Of a stretch of DNA of 64,000 bases, positions 27,696-38,843 are shown in pieces. Made by a program: the position numbers and the translations under genes. Source of the stretch: Whalleya microplaca (taxonomy: Eukaryota; Ascomycota; Sordariomycetes; Xylariales; Xylariaceae); assembly GCA_022497155.1 (NCBI GenBank), contig MU385710.1, positions 372,001-436,000 of the forward strand. The letters run 5' to 3'. The notes under the pieces are model-generated. The model did not search any database, had not been told where the DNA came from, and worked only from the letters and a program-made list of their open reading frames with translations. The number at the start of each line of letters is the position of its first letter. Position 1 is the stretch's first letter.

Positions 27696-30183
27696 TTACC
27701 GGGGGTAACTCGCAAACCCGGACCCAAGATTGCTAAAACTCATCAGACCGTGCATGGCCTCACTGACGTCCTGCAGCTGCTTGCTGTAGTTGTCGCCAAG
27801 CTCATTGTATGTCGCGAAGAACTCTGCGCAGAGCGATAGTGGTATGGAGGTAAGGGGATGGACCTGTGAGGGGGGGTAACGTTAGTATGTAAAGCTCATA
27901 CACAAAGTAATGCCAGAATAATGAGATTTATCCGTGTCTGTACGCACCTTCAAACAATTGAGCTGCGACAGCTTATTCGTCAAGCCCACGACCTCCTTGG
28001 CGGCCATGGACGACTGGCGCGTGTAATCCATGATGTGGGGCCTCTTCTCCTCCGAGGGCTGCACGACGGACTTCATCAACTGGTAGAGGTAGAGCACGGA
28101 GGTGCGCCACATGAGGCTGATGAACAGCAGCATGGGGTCTGCCTCCTGGAGTGCCTGTGGGTAGTTCAGCGAGAAGACTTCCATGCGCTGGGTCAGGATC
28201 GCGTGGATCCACTCGTGCCGATCCCAGAAGTCGCGCGTCTCGTTCAGGTAGATGTTGTCGACCATGCTCTGCTGCCGGTGCGACAACGCTCTCCCGATCA
28301 CCGTCGCCACCACGATGCACTCCGTGAAAGTCGAGGTCACCATCGCGTCCCGCGCCGTCACGGCCTCTGACAGGAACCCTACTAGCGCAGGCTGCTCGTT
28401 CTGGAAGTCGACCTCGGATGCCGGGAGGCGGATCGTGTTCTATATATATTAAGAAAATCAAGCGTTAGATCTCCAACCAGCATGAAATGAGATGGAGAGC
28501 GCGCTGTGTACCATTACCTGTTCGTTAAACGTCATCGGTGAGCCGTTCCGCACACTGACGAAGCGGTCCAGACAGTACGCCATCCAGAATGTGCGCCGCT
28601 TCTGCTCGGCGTCGACCCAATCCGCAGCAGTGGTCGCGAGTCCCATGTCGGGGGCATCGGCGTACTGCAGCCAGTTGAGCTGGATGAGGCGGAACGCGCG
28701 GCCGGCGCTGATCCAGCTACGGCTAAAGTCGACGCACATGAACTCGTGGATCGCCAGCAGCAGCCAAGCCTGCACTTGCTCGATGTCCGTCAGTGTCAAG
28801 CACGTTGATTTCGAGTCGAGGCTCTCAAGCGCCTGTCGCGTATACCGGTACAGCGCGTCGCCGATATTGTGATAGTGCGCCGACACGGACGCGGCTAGCG
28901 TCCACATAGCGTACCGGAGACACGTCTGCGCCTCCGTCTTGTTTAAGCTCCGCGCCCAAGAAAAGTACCGGCGTTGATGTATTATCGGGGCGAAGGCCTG
29001 TACTCGGTCGAAATATAATTGATCTCTGCCGAATGAATTAGGTAACCTTTTTCCTCACGAGGGGGGCCACTGGTCTGTGTTCGTCTCTCTCATACGATTA
29101 TCCTTCCTTCGTACCTAGACTTGAAGGATGTTTTGGCGTTGACAGTGAAATTCATGACACATACAAATCTGCCTGCATCAAATTCGAGATGTTGATGCCA
29201 TCTAGACCATCCGACATCTCCGACATCTTCCTATTTAAGACCGAATCAGAGAACACCCCATCGCTAGTCGTGTCGAAGCATTGTATAGGAGAGGTTGAGG
29301 CCCCAACCGTGCTTCCATCTAATGAAGATACAACAGACCCATTACTCGCCGTTGTCCCCGGACATATTTCATGGAGTGGCGTGGGTTCGTCGGCGTTTAT
29401 GGGGAAATCCCATGTTAAGTTGTGTTGATCGTTAAAGTTGAGGCCGTCGATTGAGCTCGATTCGGGTGAGAATTTTATAGGGACATCGGTTCCATTTTGC
29501 TGTTGATGTGATTGTTGTTGTGATCGCTGCTGTTGCTGCTCCTGTTGCTGCTGGTGTTGTTGTTGTTGAAGTAAAGTCCCTTCCAGAGTAGCTACGCATG
29601 CCTCGAGACGTTAGCGATATGTATGTATATGTATATAGCTGATTGTATCATCTGATGATTTCGTAGATCAATCTGTATATGGTGACCGACTGATACGTTG
29701 GGGTGCAACATACCGATGCGAGCTTGCAACGCTTTAAGGTATCCTCGCTTCGGCCCACGAGGAGGCCGGGGTGTGGTGACTTGGCATTGCACACCCGACG
29801 CCAAGCAGAGACCACAAGAAGGTTGCTGGCGGTCACAGCGAACTTTGCGACGACGGCATTCTTCACAAGCTGTATCGTTCGGAAATGAGCTGACGGAAAG
29901 CCGAAGTGCGAAAGAGTGGCTCGGAAGTGACGATAACCTACCTGCGGGACGCGTACGGCAGTGCGGGTTGATCGCCCTCAGGTCTCACTTGTACATCTCT
30001 AGTGCACATGCGAAATCTAAAGGGGACCCGACGTTGCCGCACGTTAAAAGTCAATATCGAATATTGCTTTTCCCGTTTACTAATGTATGACCGAGAAACA
30101 AAAACTGACGTACCTGCGCCGGGGTTCTGTCTTGCTGGCGGTGTAGACGACGACTTGACACTCATGTCGACCGATGGGGGCAT
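27696..30183 (-). CDS. Zn2Cys6 transcription factor with fungal_trans domain (probable cluster regulator)
   Basis: Six exons (30183-30114, 29941-29714, 29591-29165, 29025-28518, 28439-27948, 27863-27696) give 630 residues with every junction in phase. The binuclear zinc cluster is C49-x2-C52-x6-C59-x6-C66-x2-C69-x6-C76, followed by the basic linker PPRGPKRGY and a short heptad region. A glutamine-rich stretch runs from ~108 to 131. A fungal-specific activator domain starts near 242 ([20 protein letters not shown]). Family members are nuclear and bind CGG half-sites as dimers. It lies inside the cluster and so is the likely activator of the PKS and tailoring genes. Exon 1 is the least certain part: it was chosen because its phase-1 donor GTACGT fits the acceptor CCCGCAG at 29942. 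Confidence 0.88.
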
Positions 30184-33100
30184 CTTGTCGGAATTAAAAG
30201 CTTACTTGAATTTGGCTCTTGGCTACTTGCAGGTCGGCTAGACTAAATAAATCTGATCTCAATTGACAGTCATGGGACTCTCACAAAGGATATAGCAGCA
30301 TTCCTCTCTCTCTTTCTCAGCTGACAGTGGCCCAGACGGTGAAGGGGCCGAACCACTGCGAGACCAAGTATATATCTTAGAAATATGATGACAGCTCTGC
30401 CAAGCCACTCAGAATACTTGCAGCCGGAATTGCACCCCGCTAATCTGTGAGGCGTCTGCGTGGAAGGGCTACTTAGCCTACGCCCAGTTCTAGGATTCTA
30501 AAAGCTGTTATAGGTGGCTTGCTGATTACACTAGCCTGGGTCTGTATCTTCAGGGGTGGCATTCCTTTATTCAGATTGTGACTGCGGCACGGTTTCGGAA
30601 GGCTTGGGGGTTCAGGGCTTCGCAGGATTACATTAAGAATCCTGGCAATGGCCTGCTCGCCCCCCGTGAGTCAAGTAAACGGTTGCCGAGGGATCCTTCT
30701 GGCCTTCGAACTTCTTAAATCTGCTTAATGAAAAACCTAGGGATCCTTGAACTGCAAGGCACCTTTGCGTGAAACACCAAAGTTGCCTTCTTTTTTTCGT
30801 TGGGACGATGCCATGCTACGCTACCATGTGCTAGGCACGAGTTGGAAGGAAAATCTCAGCTCGAAGGGCTGAAGTGGAGGGTATACGTCTACGCGAACGA
30901 TCACGTGGCAGCAGGTTGATAAGACGAATACCAATGAGTATCCGATTGGAGCCACTATACGATCGAGATTAGGACGTAGTCTACCGGTGCATTTCAGCGA
31001 AGGAAGCCTTAGGAAGGGGTATCATGTCATCTTATGCTATCGTTACCTGACTCGCGTGTCTGTGTTTTGTTGCCTAGGTATGCAATGTGAGTTTCGGCGT
31101 CATACATTGGACAATTAGCAATGTTTTTCTAACATAAACGGAACGATAAGGACAATTTCCCTTCTAAGCAGCATCTTTCGCAAGAATACGTGGGGGCTCG
31201 GGGCAGGTTGCTTCAATGTCCAGGTAAGGATCTGAGGCTCCTTTTTCTGGCATAATCACCTTAAACTAAACCCAAAAGGGTTACGTCATCTCACTTGCTA
31301 GGTACGTGAGTGCGTAAGCCGCCCATATTGGTCCGCTCCTCCATCAGTTGTGAGAGTATGATGAGGCTCATGATGAATGCTCCGAAGTCCTGCTGCGGCC
31401 GAATGTCCCGCGATCCTATCCTTCGAGAATTGTTCATGACAGCATAAGAGAGAACGATGGTCGATCAGCCAGTAGGAGCATGCAATCCTCGGCGAATAGT
31501 AGGCTATAGGTGGTGATTGGCGTGATGGCGATGACGAAAAGAAAATAAGTATAGGCGAGACATGTATTCTGTCCTGGTGATGAACGAATCTTACGTAGGT
31601 GACACCAGGTTGATGTGCATCATGCCCTGGCTTGCCGACAGTTAACTACTTATCCCAATGCGATACGTATATACGCGTTCGAGAAGCCTACCGTTCCATT
31701 GCCATCTTACTAACGTCAAGGCCCACTTCGTATCCTGATCACGGTACTAGGCACATATTTTTGTATGGGAATTGTTTATATATATAGCCTTAGGTTGTCT
31801 CGAAAGCGCGTGCAAAAGGAGGGAACCAATATCAGCGCTAGGGGAATTTCCATCTAGCTGCGATTTAGTGCTTAATCTCGTAATCACCTCGCAATGTTTC
31901 AACATCCCTGTAGTAGGTACGAGAGTAAAAGAGGTGAGCTTGCAATTATTGGCTAAAGTGACGGTTCGGCTCTTGGCATCTATCTAGGACTTGTAAGCTG
32001 ACTTGTTGTTCCGTATGTATGCACGAGCTTGATTCTTAAGTTGTGAAGGCTGGACAAGCAGACAAGGCGAAACAGAACCTAGAAAATAGTAAAAACGTAG
32101 TTTCTATATATGCTTTTATTATTAATATGAATAATTGATAATAAGTAATCAAAGTGTGACTCGTGGGATGTTACTGTTACAGCCATCTTGCTTAAGATCC
32201 TTCTCGTAAGAACGAATAACGATTAGAGTTTATCAGGATGCATCTTGCGCAATGTCAAGATTTAAGCATGACGGTCCCGTCTTGGCACGCCAGATTAGAC
32301 GAGAGGTACATAAGCGTGTACCTACGTACCTCTCAGGGGGGGGGGTACAAACGCCAAGAGCTCGGGCTTCCGAAAGCTTATTTTACTCGGATTTGGATGC
32401 TCCACTGCGGGACTGCGGGGAGCTATGAAGGGGGTCCCCGGCCTGTTATAGCTGCCAGAGCAGCTCATCAGAGGCTCACTGATCAGTGGAAGCAGGCGTG
32501 GAAGCAGCCGACCTAACGGCGCTAACGCTACCCCCACACAGAACTCCCATTACCTAATCTCTCCGTCCATGGAACTCAAGTCGTCCCTATCTCCAGACCC
32601 CAGACTCCATCCAGCATTGGATAGAAAGCGACGAAAGAAATGCGGCTAAGGGCTGGGCTAGGTAGGCTGTTGACCGAGTGCATACCTAGGTAAGCAGGTA
32701 AGCTTCTATCAGGTGCTTTTGTATATATCTGCCTCGACATACCCAATGGTCTCGGTACCGTAGGTGAGCTGTCGGCGGTCTGCACTCGGCAATTCGGCTC
32801 GCCTGTGAAACATATCCGGGTAACGCCGACGGTGGTAAGCAAAAGACGTGGACATGAATTGCTATCAACCTGCTCTCATCCAAATCGTCAGATCAGATAA
32901 GCAACACAGCCATTCAGCAGAGACATCGAACACGGATATCCAAGATATTCAACATGGATATCCAACACATTTCATACCAAAGAGCCGTCTCTCGCCTATT
33001 CCTGCCAAGCAATCTCGGTTCGCTTGAGGCAGAACGAATGACGAAATTGGCAGCCTTAGGCACCTAGGCGAGGTTTTCTGTGAGTTTCTAGAAGTCTGGC

Positions 33101-33732
33101 AAGCCAGCATACCAAAACGCAGGCAGACCGACAGTTCGTCTTGGTGTGTCGCACGCATATGTTGGGCTGGAGGGAAGCATTGTTCCATGTGACAACATGA
33201 TAAGTATATGCACTGTACCCCACGAGCGCCATCGGGGCACGAGAAAGGGCAGACTCGAGCATCACGGTTACCCAGTTGAGACAGCTCACATCGAAGGAAA
33301 CGGAAATCGAACCTCAGCTCAGCGGGGTTCTCGGTATCGGTCGGTCACTCTTCTGAGGCATTGCGTAGTACTCGTGTCCCTGAGGGTTGCAGAGGGCTGC
33401 AAAGCCAGCGTTTGCCAGCGTTGTATTGCATGCGCACTGCAAACCTCGCACTTAATAGCGGTGAGAGGGCCCCCCAGATCCAGAACACTCGATAGGCCAC
33501 TTGTGAGATCTCTGCTTGACGTCCAAGACGACTGGGCCAGGGCAGGTAAAGCTAATATATTTATTTCTTGGCAAATCGATCTACTGGGTTACCGCATACT
33601 AATCTACCGTGGCAGCCCTGTTGTTTACAGGTTACACAAGAATATTAATACTGTTTCCCAACTTAAAAAAAAAAACTTTTCATCAATTATGTGAGACCTT
33701 GTATAACCCGAACTTCATGGGTATGTCCTTAT
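30184..33732. other. 3.5-kb intergenic stretch, no gene confirmed
   Basis: The largest gene-poor gap inside the cluster. Around 30500-30730 the plus strand reads for a while without stops, but I recognise no family. It could be a relic of a lost gene or transposon. No tRNA or inverted-repeat ends were found. Confidence 0.4.
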
Positions 33733-34752
33733 TCACAGAGAAACCACCAACTTTTTGGCCGAGACACCCTTCTTGACCTCATCGACGGCTCCCTGGATCA
33801 CCGCTACTCCTTTGCCGACGACAACGGGCTCAGGTGCAGGCACGTACGTTCCAGCCTTCAACGCGGCGGGCAGGAAATCTTCGTAGATGCCCTTTCCTAC
33901 GTTGTTGTCCTTGAGCGTGGTACCGAAGATCGAGTACATGGTGACACCCTGCGGCGGCTCCGGCCATCCCCGCTTGGTCGAGGCCACGGCTTTTACGCCC
34001 GTAGCACTAGCCACGACCTTCTGGCAGATCCCCTGTGGCGGGCCACCAATGCAGTCGAGGGCCCCCGCACTGGTCTTGCCCTTGAAAGCGTTGATGAGGT
34101 CGTCGGTGACGGTGGGGCTGCTGTAGTCGAACACCTGGCTCGCGCCGAGCTTCTTCACGTACTCAAAGTTCTTAGGCGAGGCGGTCGTGATCACCTCGTA
34201 CCCCGCGTTGATGGCAAGCTGGATGGCATTGCTTCCGACGGCTGACGCACCACCCCAAACTAGGAGGGTCTGGCCTGTCGACTTCTGCGGGGGGTAAGTG
34301 GGGTACTGTAGCTTCAGATGCGTGTCTTGAAATAGGGCGCAAGCAGCGGTGGACATGGCTAGGGGGAGCACCGAAGCGCTCTCGAAGGAGATGTTGTCAG
34401 GGATAGGACTGGCCATGTGTGACGAAACGATCGTGTAGGACTGGAAAGCATTGTCCTGGTCCCGCTTGGTAGCCATGCCCACAGCGTGGCCGACGACTCT
34501 GTCACCCTTCTTGAACCGAGTGACACCAGGCCCAACAGCCGCAACGGTTCCAGCAACGTCCTGGCCAAGCATAGTAGGGTAGTTGAGCGGCCACCAGGCA
34601 CCTAGTTGCAGCGAGCTATCAACGGGGTTGATGGCGACTGCACCGTTCTGAATTAGGATCTCGTTGGCCTCCGGCGTCCACAGGGGAGCTGGCTTCACCT
34701 CGAAGGGGTGAGCCTTAGCGGCCGTAATCCAAGCAGCAGTGTTAGTAGCCAT
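33733..34752 (-). CDS. CipB-like NAD(P)H dehydrogenase / enoyl-reductase family (MDR superfamily)
   Basis: A single exon. From the ATG at 34752 (context CACCATGG) it encodes 339 residues. It has an N-terminal GroES-like fold (INPVDSSLQ, GQDVAGTVAAVG, FKKGDRVVG) and a Rossmann cofactor site at ~164-173 with the variant loop WGGASAVGS, then FDYSSP and DCIGG. The Cys/His ligands of zinc alcohol dehydrogenases are not evident, as in quinone or enoyl reductases. Fungal relatives are called CipB or 'zinc-binding oxidoreductase'; trans-acting enoyl reductases share the fold. The frame stays open 71 codons further upstream to 34965, with a Ser/Thr/Arg-rich sequence. I treat that as 5' untranslated, but a mitochondrial presequence cannot be excluded. 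It is divergent from the MFS transporter. The reaction in this pathway is unknown: a ketone/enone reduction is possible. Confidence 0.85.
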   Translation of the reverse strand: MATNTAAWITAAKAHPFEVKPAPLWTPEANEILIQNGAVAINPVDSSLQLGAWWPLNYPTMLGQDVAGTVAAVGPGVTRFKKGDRVVGHAVGMATKRDQDNAFQSYTIVSSHMASPIPDNISFESASVLPLAMSTAACALFQDTHLKLQYPTYPPQKSTGQTLLVWGGASAVGSNAIQLAINAGYEVITTASPKNFEYVKKLGASQVFDYSSPTVTDDLINAFKGKTSAGALDCIGGPPQGICQKVVASATGVKAVASTKRGWPEPPQGVTMYSIFGTTLKDNNVGKGIYEDFLPAALKAGTYVPAPEPVVVGKGVAVIQGAVDEVKKGVSAKKLVVSL

Positions 34753-36323
34753 GGTGTATGATCGTTTGAAGTTTGATGTGAGATAGGTAGAGTTTGGGCT
34801 ACAGTAGCGAGCGGTACTTGGCGTGAGATGGAGAGATGTCAGATGAGTGGTCTGAAAAGTTGAAGGTGTCGAGAGAATTCTAGGTTTGATCTGAAGTCTG
34901 ACGCCAAGCTTTAAAAAGGTTTGGGATTGGGAGAGGGACATGTTTGCAGGTAGACTAGACAGCAAGACAGCTGCAAGTGCAAGTTATATGTGATGTCACT
35001 TCCGCTTTGCTGCGCCGTGTGCCGTCGCGAAATATACTCTCTTTGTCTCTCCCTCTCGCGCCGCCTCGAAAATCGGCCGGCTTACAACTATGTGATCGGA
35101 AGAGGGAGTGAATGTACGAACGGCTTCCAGCGCCGAGCTGAAGCTGGAGCTGCACGTTTGGTGCCGGGCTGGTGTTAGTATGATACTTCTAATTCCGAGG
35201 CGTCTCAGCTGCCCTTCGGAGTAATTATACATCTAGATTTGTCACTCATGATGCTCTCAGTCCCTACGATCTCCTCTTAAGAATTTAAATAGAAAAATCC
35301 CTCCAGGCGGTTCGATTCAACAATGACCACCACAGCAATAACCCATGTTTATCAAACGTGCATCGACGGCACAGAACAAGGGTTTCCTTATAAGAGGGTG
35401 GGTCCGAGATCTTATATCCGAGCCGGCGGCGGAGATAGGAAGCCTTGGCTCATCATGTTGAGTTTAGCTCGGATCTCGGAGATTCGAACCCCTACATGCG
35501 GAATAAGGTTAATCTATTAGTGGTCCTGCTAGTCCACGTATATTCAGCCCTAATACTCCACTGCCAGGACTGCCCTATTGAGGACATATATGCGAAGGCT
35601 GTCCAATTGGCAGCTAGTAACTACCTAGGTAGGTATAGAGTGTATAGAATGATAATCATGCACTCATTCAGTGATGTCCGAGGCGCCTCGGAGTTTCCTT
35701 GACAACGCCTTGTCCCGTCACGCCTGCCTGGATAAATCATGAAGTATCCTAAGGCAAGTACAGTTGATCTAGGAAATTACGACTTTACCAGGTACCACGG
35801 CGCTCAATTTGAAGGAACGACTACATTCTTTTGTGCATTCCAAGTAACTCACCCTCCAATTGTTTGTTACGGAGACTACCTGGGTTACCTACTCACGCAC
35901 TCGCACAGACCTATGATTCTTTCTTCAACGCCTTATCTCGTGGATGCACATCTACCTGGTAGCAATCGCGGCATTTGATCATTGGCGTTTGCCACATGTG
36001 AATTCCAAGAACGTGTTCGCTGTTTCTTACTGCGTACGCGACACAACTACTTCACCAATAACCTGACATACCTAAATCTTCCCACGTAGCATTGGGTGCT
36101 CATCTCGTCTTTCGGCAATTCTATATGAGGCTGTCTTTGGTCGTCGCGTTGACTGGAAAAGAAATATCATAATCATACCTATATTTCCGATCTCCGAGTG
36201 TCTCACTTGCTACATAGTAAGGACACCTCGAGTATTTCACTTTTCTCAGTCTTTGCGGCCCATTCCACAAGAGTCACCTTCCTAGAGCAACCGTACACAA
36301 CAACAACAACATCACAATCAAAG
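34753..36323. promoter_or_regulatory. Bidirectional promoter between dehydrogenase and MFS transporter
   Basis: A 1.6 kb gap between divergent genes with no credible gene inside. Scattered CGG and CCG triplets occur, for example CGG-N9-CCG near 35121. No strong shared palindrome like that at 20220 was found. Confidence 0.45.
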
Positions 36324-37706
36324 ATGAATCACAACACCACGCAAGAGTCCGACTCCCCTCTGGACTCGGACCTGACCGTGTCCAACAATGGCAGCCTCAT
36401 GGCCCCGAACGAGAAAGTAGATGACGGTCTTCCTCCGTCGCAGCTTGAGAAGGGTCCTGCGCCGCCGCCCGCAGCAGCTCCACCACACATGGGTCCTAGT
36501 CCACCACCGAACGGCGGCTTTGTCGCCTGGCTCCACGTCGCCGGCGGGTTCATGCTGTTCTTCAACACCTGGGGGATCCTGAACTCGTTCAGTGTTTTCC
36601 AGACCTACTACGAATCGGGCGAATTGTTCCAACGCTCATCCTCTGACATATCATGGATCGGCTCTATTCAGGCATACATGGTGTTGCTCGGAGGTGTCTT
36701 CGCCGGTCCTATCTACGACCGAGGATACCTGCGCACACTACTCGTCGTCGGTAGCTTTGCCATCGTTTTCGGACACATGATGTTGAGTCTGTGCACGCAG
36801 TACTGGGAAGTAGTCCTCGCCCAGGGACTTGTTGTCGGACTGGGTTCTGGCTGTCTGTTCGTGCCATGCGTGTCCATCCTCCCGACGTACTTCAGCTCAC
36901 GGCTTGGTCTCGCTGTGGGTCTGGCCTCCTCAGGCTCCTCGATCGGCGGCATCATCTACCCCATTGTCCTGTACCGCCTCCTGGGCCAGATCGGGTTTGC
37001 CTGGGCTGTCCGTGTCATGGGCTTTCTCGCACTCGCAACCCTCCTTATCCCGATCGCGGTCATGAAGATGCGATTCAAGGTGCCGAAGGCTCGCGCCGTT
37101 ATTGACTGGACGGCTTTCACAGACATCCCGTACATCAGTTTCACGATCACCACTCTCATCGGCTTCATGGGTCTCAGCATTCTGCTTTTCTACATCTCCT
37201 ACTACCCCCAGGAACAGCGCCTGACGGACGAAGCACTCTCTTTCTACATCGTCGCCATCTTCAATGCTGCATCCTGCTTCGGCCGAGTACTACCTAATGC
37301 ACTGTCGGACAAGATCGGCCCATTCAACGTCATTGCGCCATGCTCACTCATCACAGGAGTTCTCATGCTCTGTATGATCGCAGCCCACACTAGAGGATCC
37401 GTCATCACTATTGCGGTCCTGGCCGGCTTCTTCAGCGGCGTGTTCATTGCCATGCCTCCAGTCTGCTTTGTGCCGCTTACCAAGGACAAGTCGAAGATTG
37501 GCACAAGAATTGGCATGGGCTTTGGCATCATCGGTCTGGGCGTTCTGGTTGGTGGCCCTGGCGCCGGTAGCATTCTGCAGCGGTCGGATCCGTTGAACTG
37601 GGCCGGATTGTGGGGCTTTGGCGGCGCCATGTCCACTGCGGCTGGCCTATTGTACGGCTGCTTGAGGTTGTACAGATCCGGATTCAAGCTCGCTATCAAG
37701 GCTTGA
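36324..37706 (+). CDS. MFS transporter, monocarboxylate-transporter (MCT/SLC16) type
   Basis: A single exon of 460 residues from the ATG at 36324 (an in-frame ATG at 36198 would add 42 residues; the shorter start follows an A-rich leader). A Pro-rich cytoplasmic N-terminus precedes PNGGFVAWLHVAGGF, the characteristic first-helix entry of fungal MCT-like carriers. About 12 hydrophobic helices follow, with the loop-2 motif GPIYDRGYLRTLL and the signature GLGSGCLFVPCVSILP in helices 4-5. Such carriers sit in the plasma or vacuolar membrane and move small carboxylates. In biosynthetic clusters they often export the product or import a precursor. An acidic tropolone product would fit, but the substrate is inference. 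It is divergent from the dehydrogenase at 33733. Confidence 0.9.
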   Translation: MNHNTTQESDSPLDSDLTVSNNGSLMAPNEKVDDGLPPSQLEKGPAPPPAAAPPHMGPSPPPNGGFVAWLHVAGGFMLFFNTWGILNSFSVFQTYYESGELFQRSSSDISWIGSIQAYMVLLGGVFAGPIYDRGYLRTLLVVGSFAIVFGHMMLSLCTQYWEVVLAQGLVVGLGSGCLFVPCVSILPTYFSSRLGLAVGLASSGSSIGGIIYPIVLYRLLGQIGFAWAVRVMGFLALATLLIPIAVMKMRFKVPKARAVIDWTAFTDIPYISFTITTLIGFMGLSILLFYISYYPQEQRLTDEALSFYIVAIFNAASCFGRVLPNALSDKIGPFNVIAPCSLITGVLMLCMIAAHTRGSVITIAVLAGFFSGVFIAMPPVCFVPLTKDKSKIGTRIGMGFGIIGLGVLVGGPGAGSILQRSDPLNWAGLWGFGGAMSTAAGLLYGCLRLYRSGFKLAIKA

Positions 37707-38513
37707 TTGATTCGTGACTATCTGGTATGACGTGGCTGGTGATGCATTTCACGTACCACCAGTGGTGACACTACATCAAGATACCCTGTGGTCACCCCAG
37801 ACCCTCGTTGCATTAGGGAAATTGTTTGGTAAAGCATAATCATACGGCAAGCATGGGATGCTTGTATTTCATTGACAGTATCATGTATGATCGGGGTTCA
37901 CTGGAGGTCAGGCAATGGACATGAGGATAGAGGCTACTAGGCGGATTACACATTTGACTTTAAAGATTGACCAGAGAGCTAATGAGACAAGACTGGCATA
38001 TCAATAATGATGGAGTAGATAAAAGTTAGCATGTTACCTTGGACTTTCGCTTCAGTGTTACTATTCACTAATTGAGTTCATTTCATCTGATATCCACGCT
38101 GTGCTACACTCCTTGTAATCCGTGATGATTATCCACGAGGTGAGATTAGCGCGGGCATATTCTCGGGCTCATTGTACAACAAAGCTATCAACCAATAGGC
38201 TTACATAGAGTGGTCTTCATCGTACAATCAGAAAGATTTTGAGGTTCAACAATATGTGATTACAACACGCGTTCACCTGCCTTGTGAGACTCAAGCCAAC
38301 AAGGCACTCAGTGCAAGATCTGTGTAAACCTCAGCTCAAGGATGATTCATGAAACAACTACCCCGCAAGTCTTTCGATTCTTCTCGCAAACTCATACCAC
38401 CACATAATGCTGGTATCTAGCGCAAATCTAGGTTTGCCTGCGGGAACACAAGAATGCTTTGATCTCAACCTCATCTACCCTGTTCCCCGTCTGTATCCAC
38501 TGCCCCCTTCCAC
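37707..38513. other. Intergenic, convergent 3' ends
   Basis: Between the MFS (+) and YCII (-) genes. Nothing recognisable. Confidence 0.5.
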
Positions 38514-38843
38514 TTACAAGGGCGTCCTAACCACACAACGAAACGGCACCACAGTTGCTTTCTCTAGATCCCATACCCCTAACTTGCCGTAGGGGTTCGC
38601 CGCGATAATCTGGCGAACCTCAGACTCAGAGCCGGCTTTGACCAGCATGGCGCTGCCCGTGATGGGAAGCGCCTCGTCGGCGGTCTTGGGGTGCTGTGCG
38701 AGTGTCGGTCCCGCCATGACTAGGCGACCGGCCTCGATATCGATCTTGTTGTGACTCAAGTGCGCGGCCAAGTTGCTCATGCGCGACGGCAGTGCGTTAG
38801 GCTTGTCGGGGATTTGAACGAGGAAGTCATTGAGTTGGGACAT
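38514..38843 (-). CDS. YCII-related domain protein
   Basis: A single exon of 109 residues matching the length and pattern of stand-alone fungal YCII (YciI-like) proteins: an N-terminal strand (NDFLVQIPDKP), a helix with RMSNLAAHLSHNK (H28, H31), the hairpin AGRLVMAGPTL at 38-48, and a terminal ferredoxin-like half with MLVKAGSESEVRQII and NPYGKLGVWD. The fold is a dimeric alpha/beta barrel. Bacterial members include dehydrochlorinases, and fungal ones recur next to aromatic polyketide pathway genes. It lies in a divergent pair with the iron dioxygenase. A role in isomerisation, decarboxylation or ring closure is possible but unproven here. Confidence 0.85.
   Translation of the reverse strand: MSQLNDFLVQIPDKPNALPSRMSNLAAHLSHNKIDIEAGRLVMAGPTLAQHPKTADEALPITGSAMLVKAGSESEVRQIIAANPYGKLGVWDLEKATVVPFRCVVRTPL

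Noticed and set aside
35460..35520. tRNA-like T-arm (ggttcgaatctcc on the minus strand)
   Set aside because: No matching acceptor stem, D-arm or anticodon arm could be folded; a chance match to the B-box.
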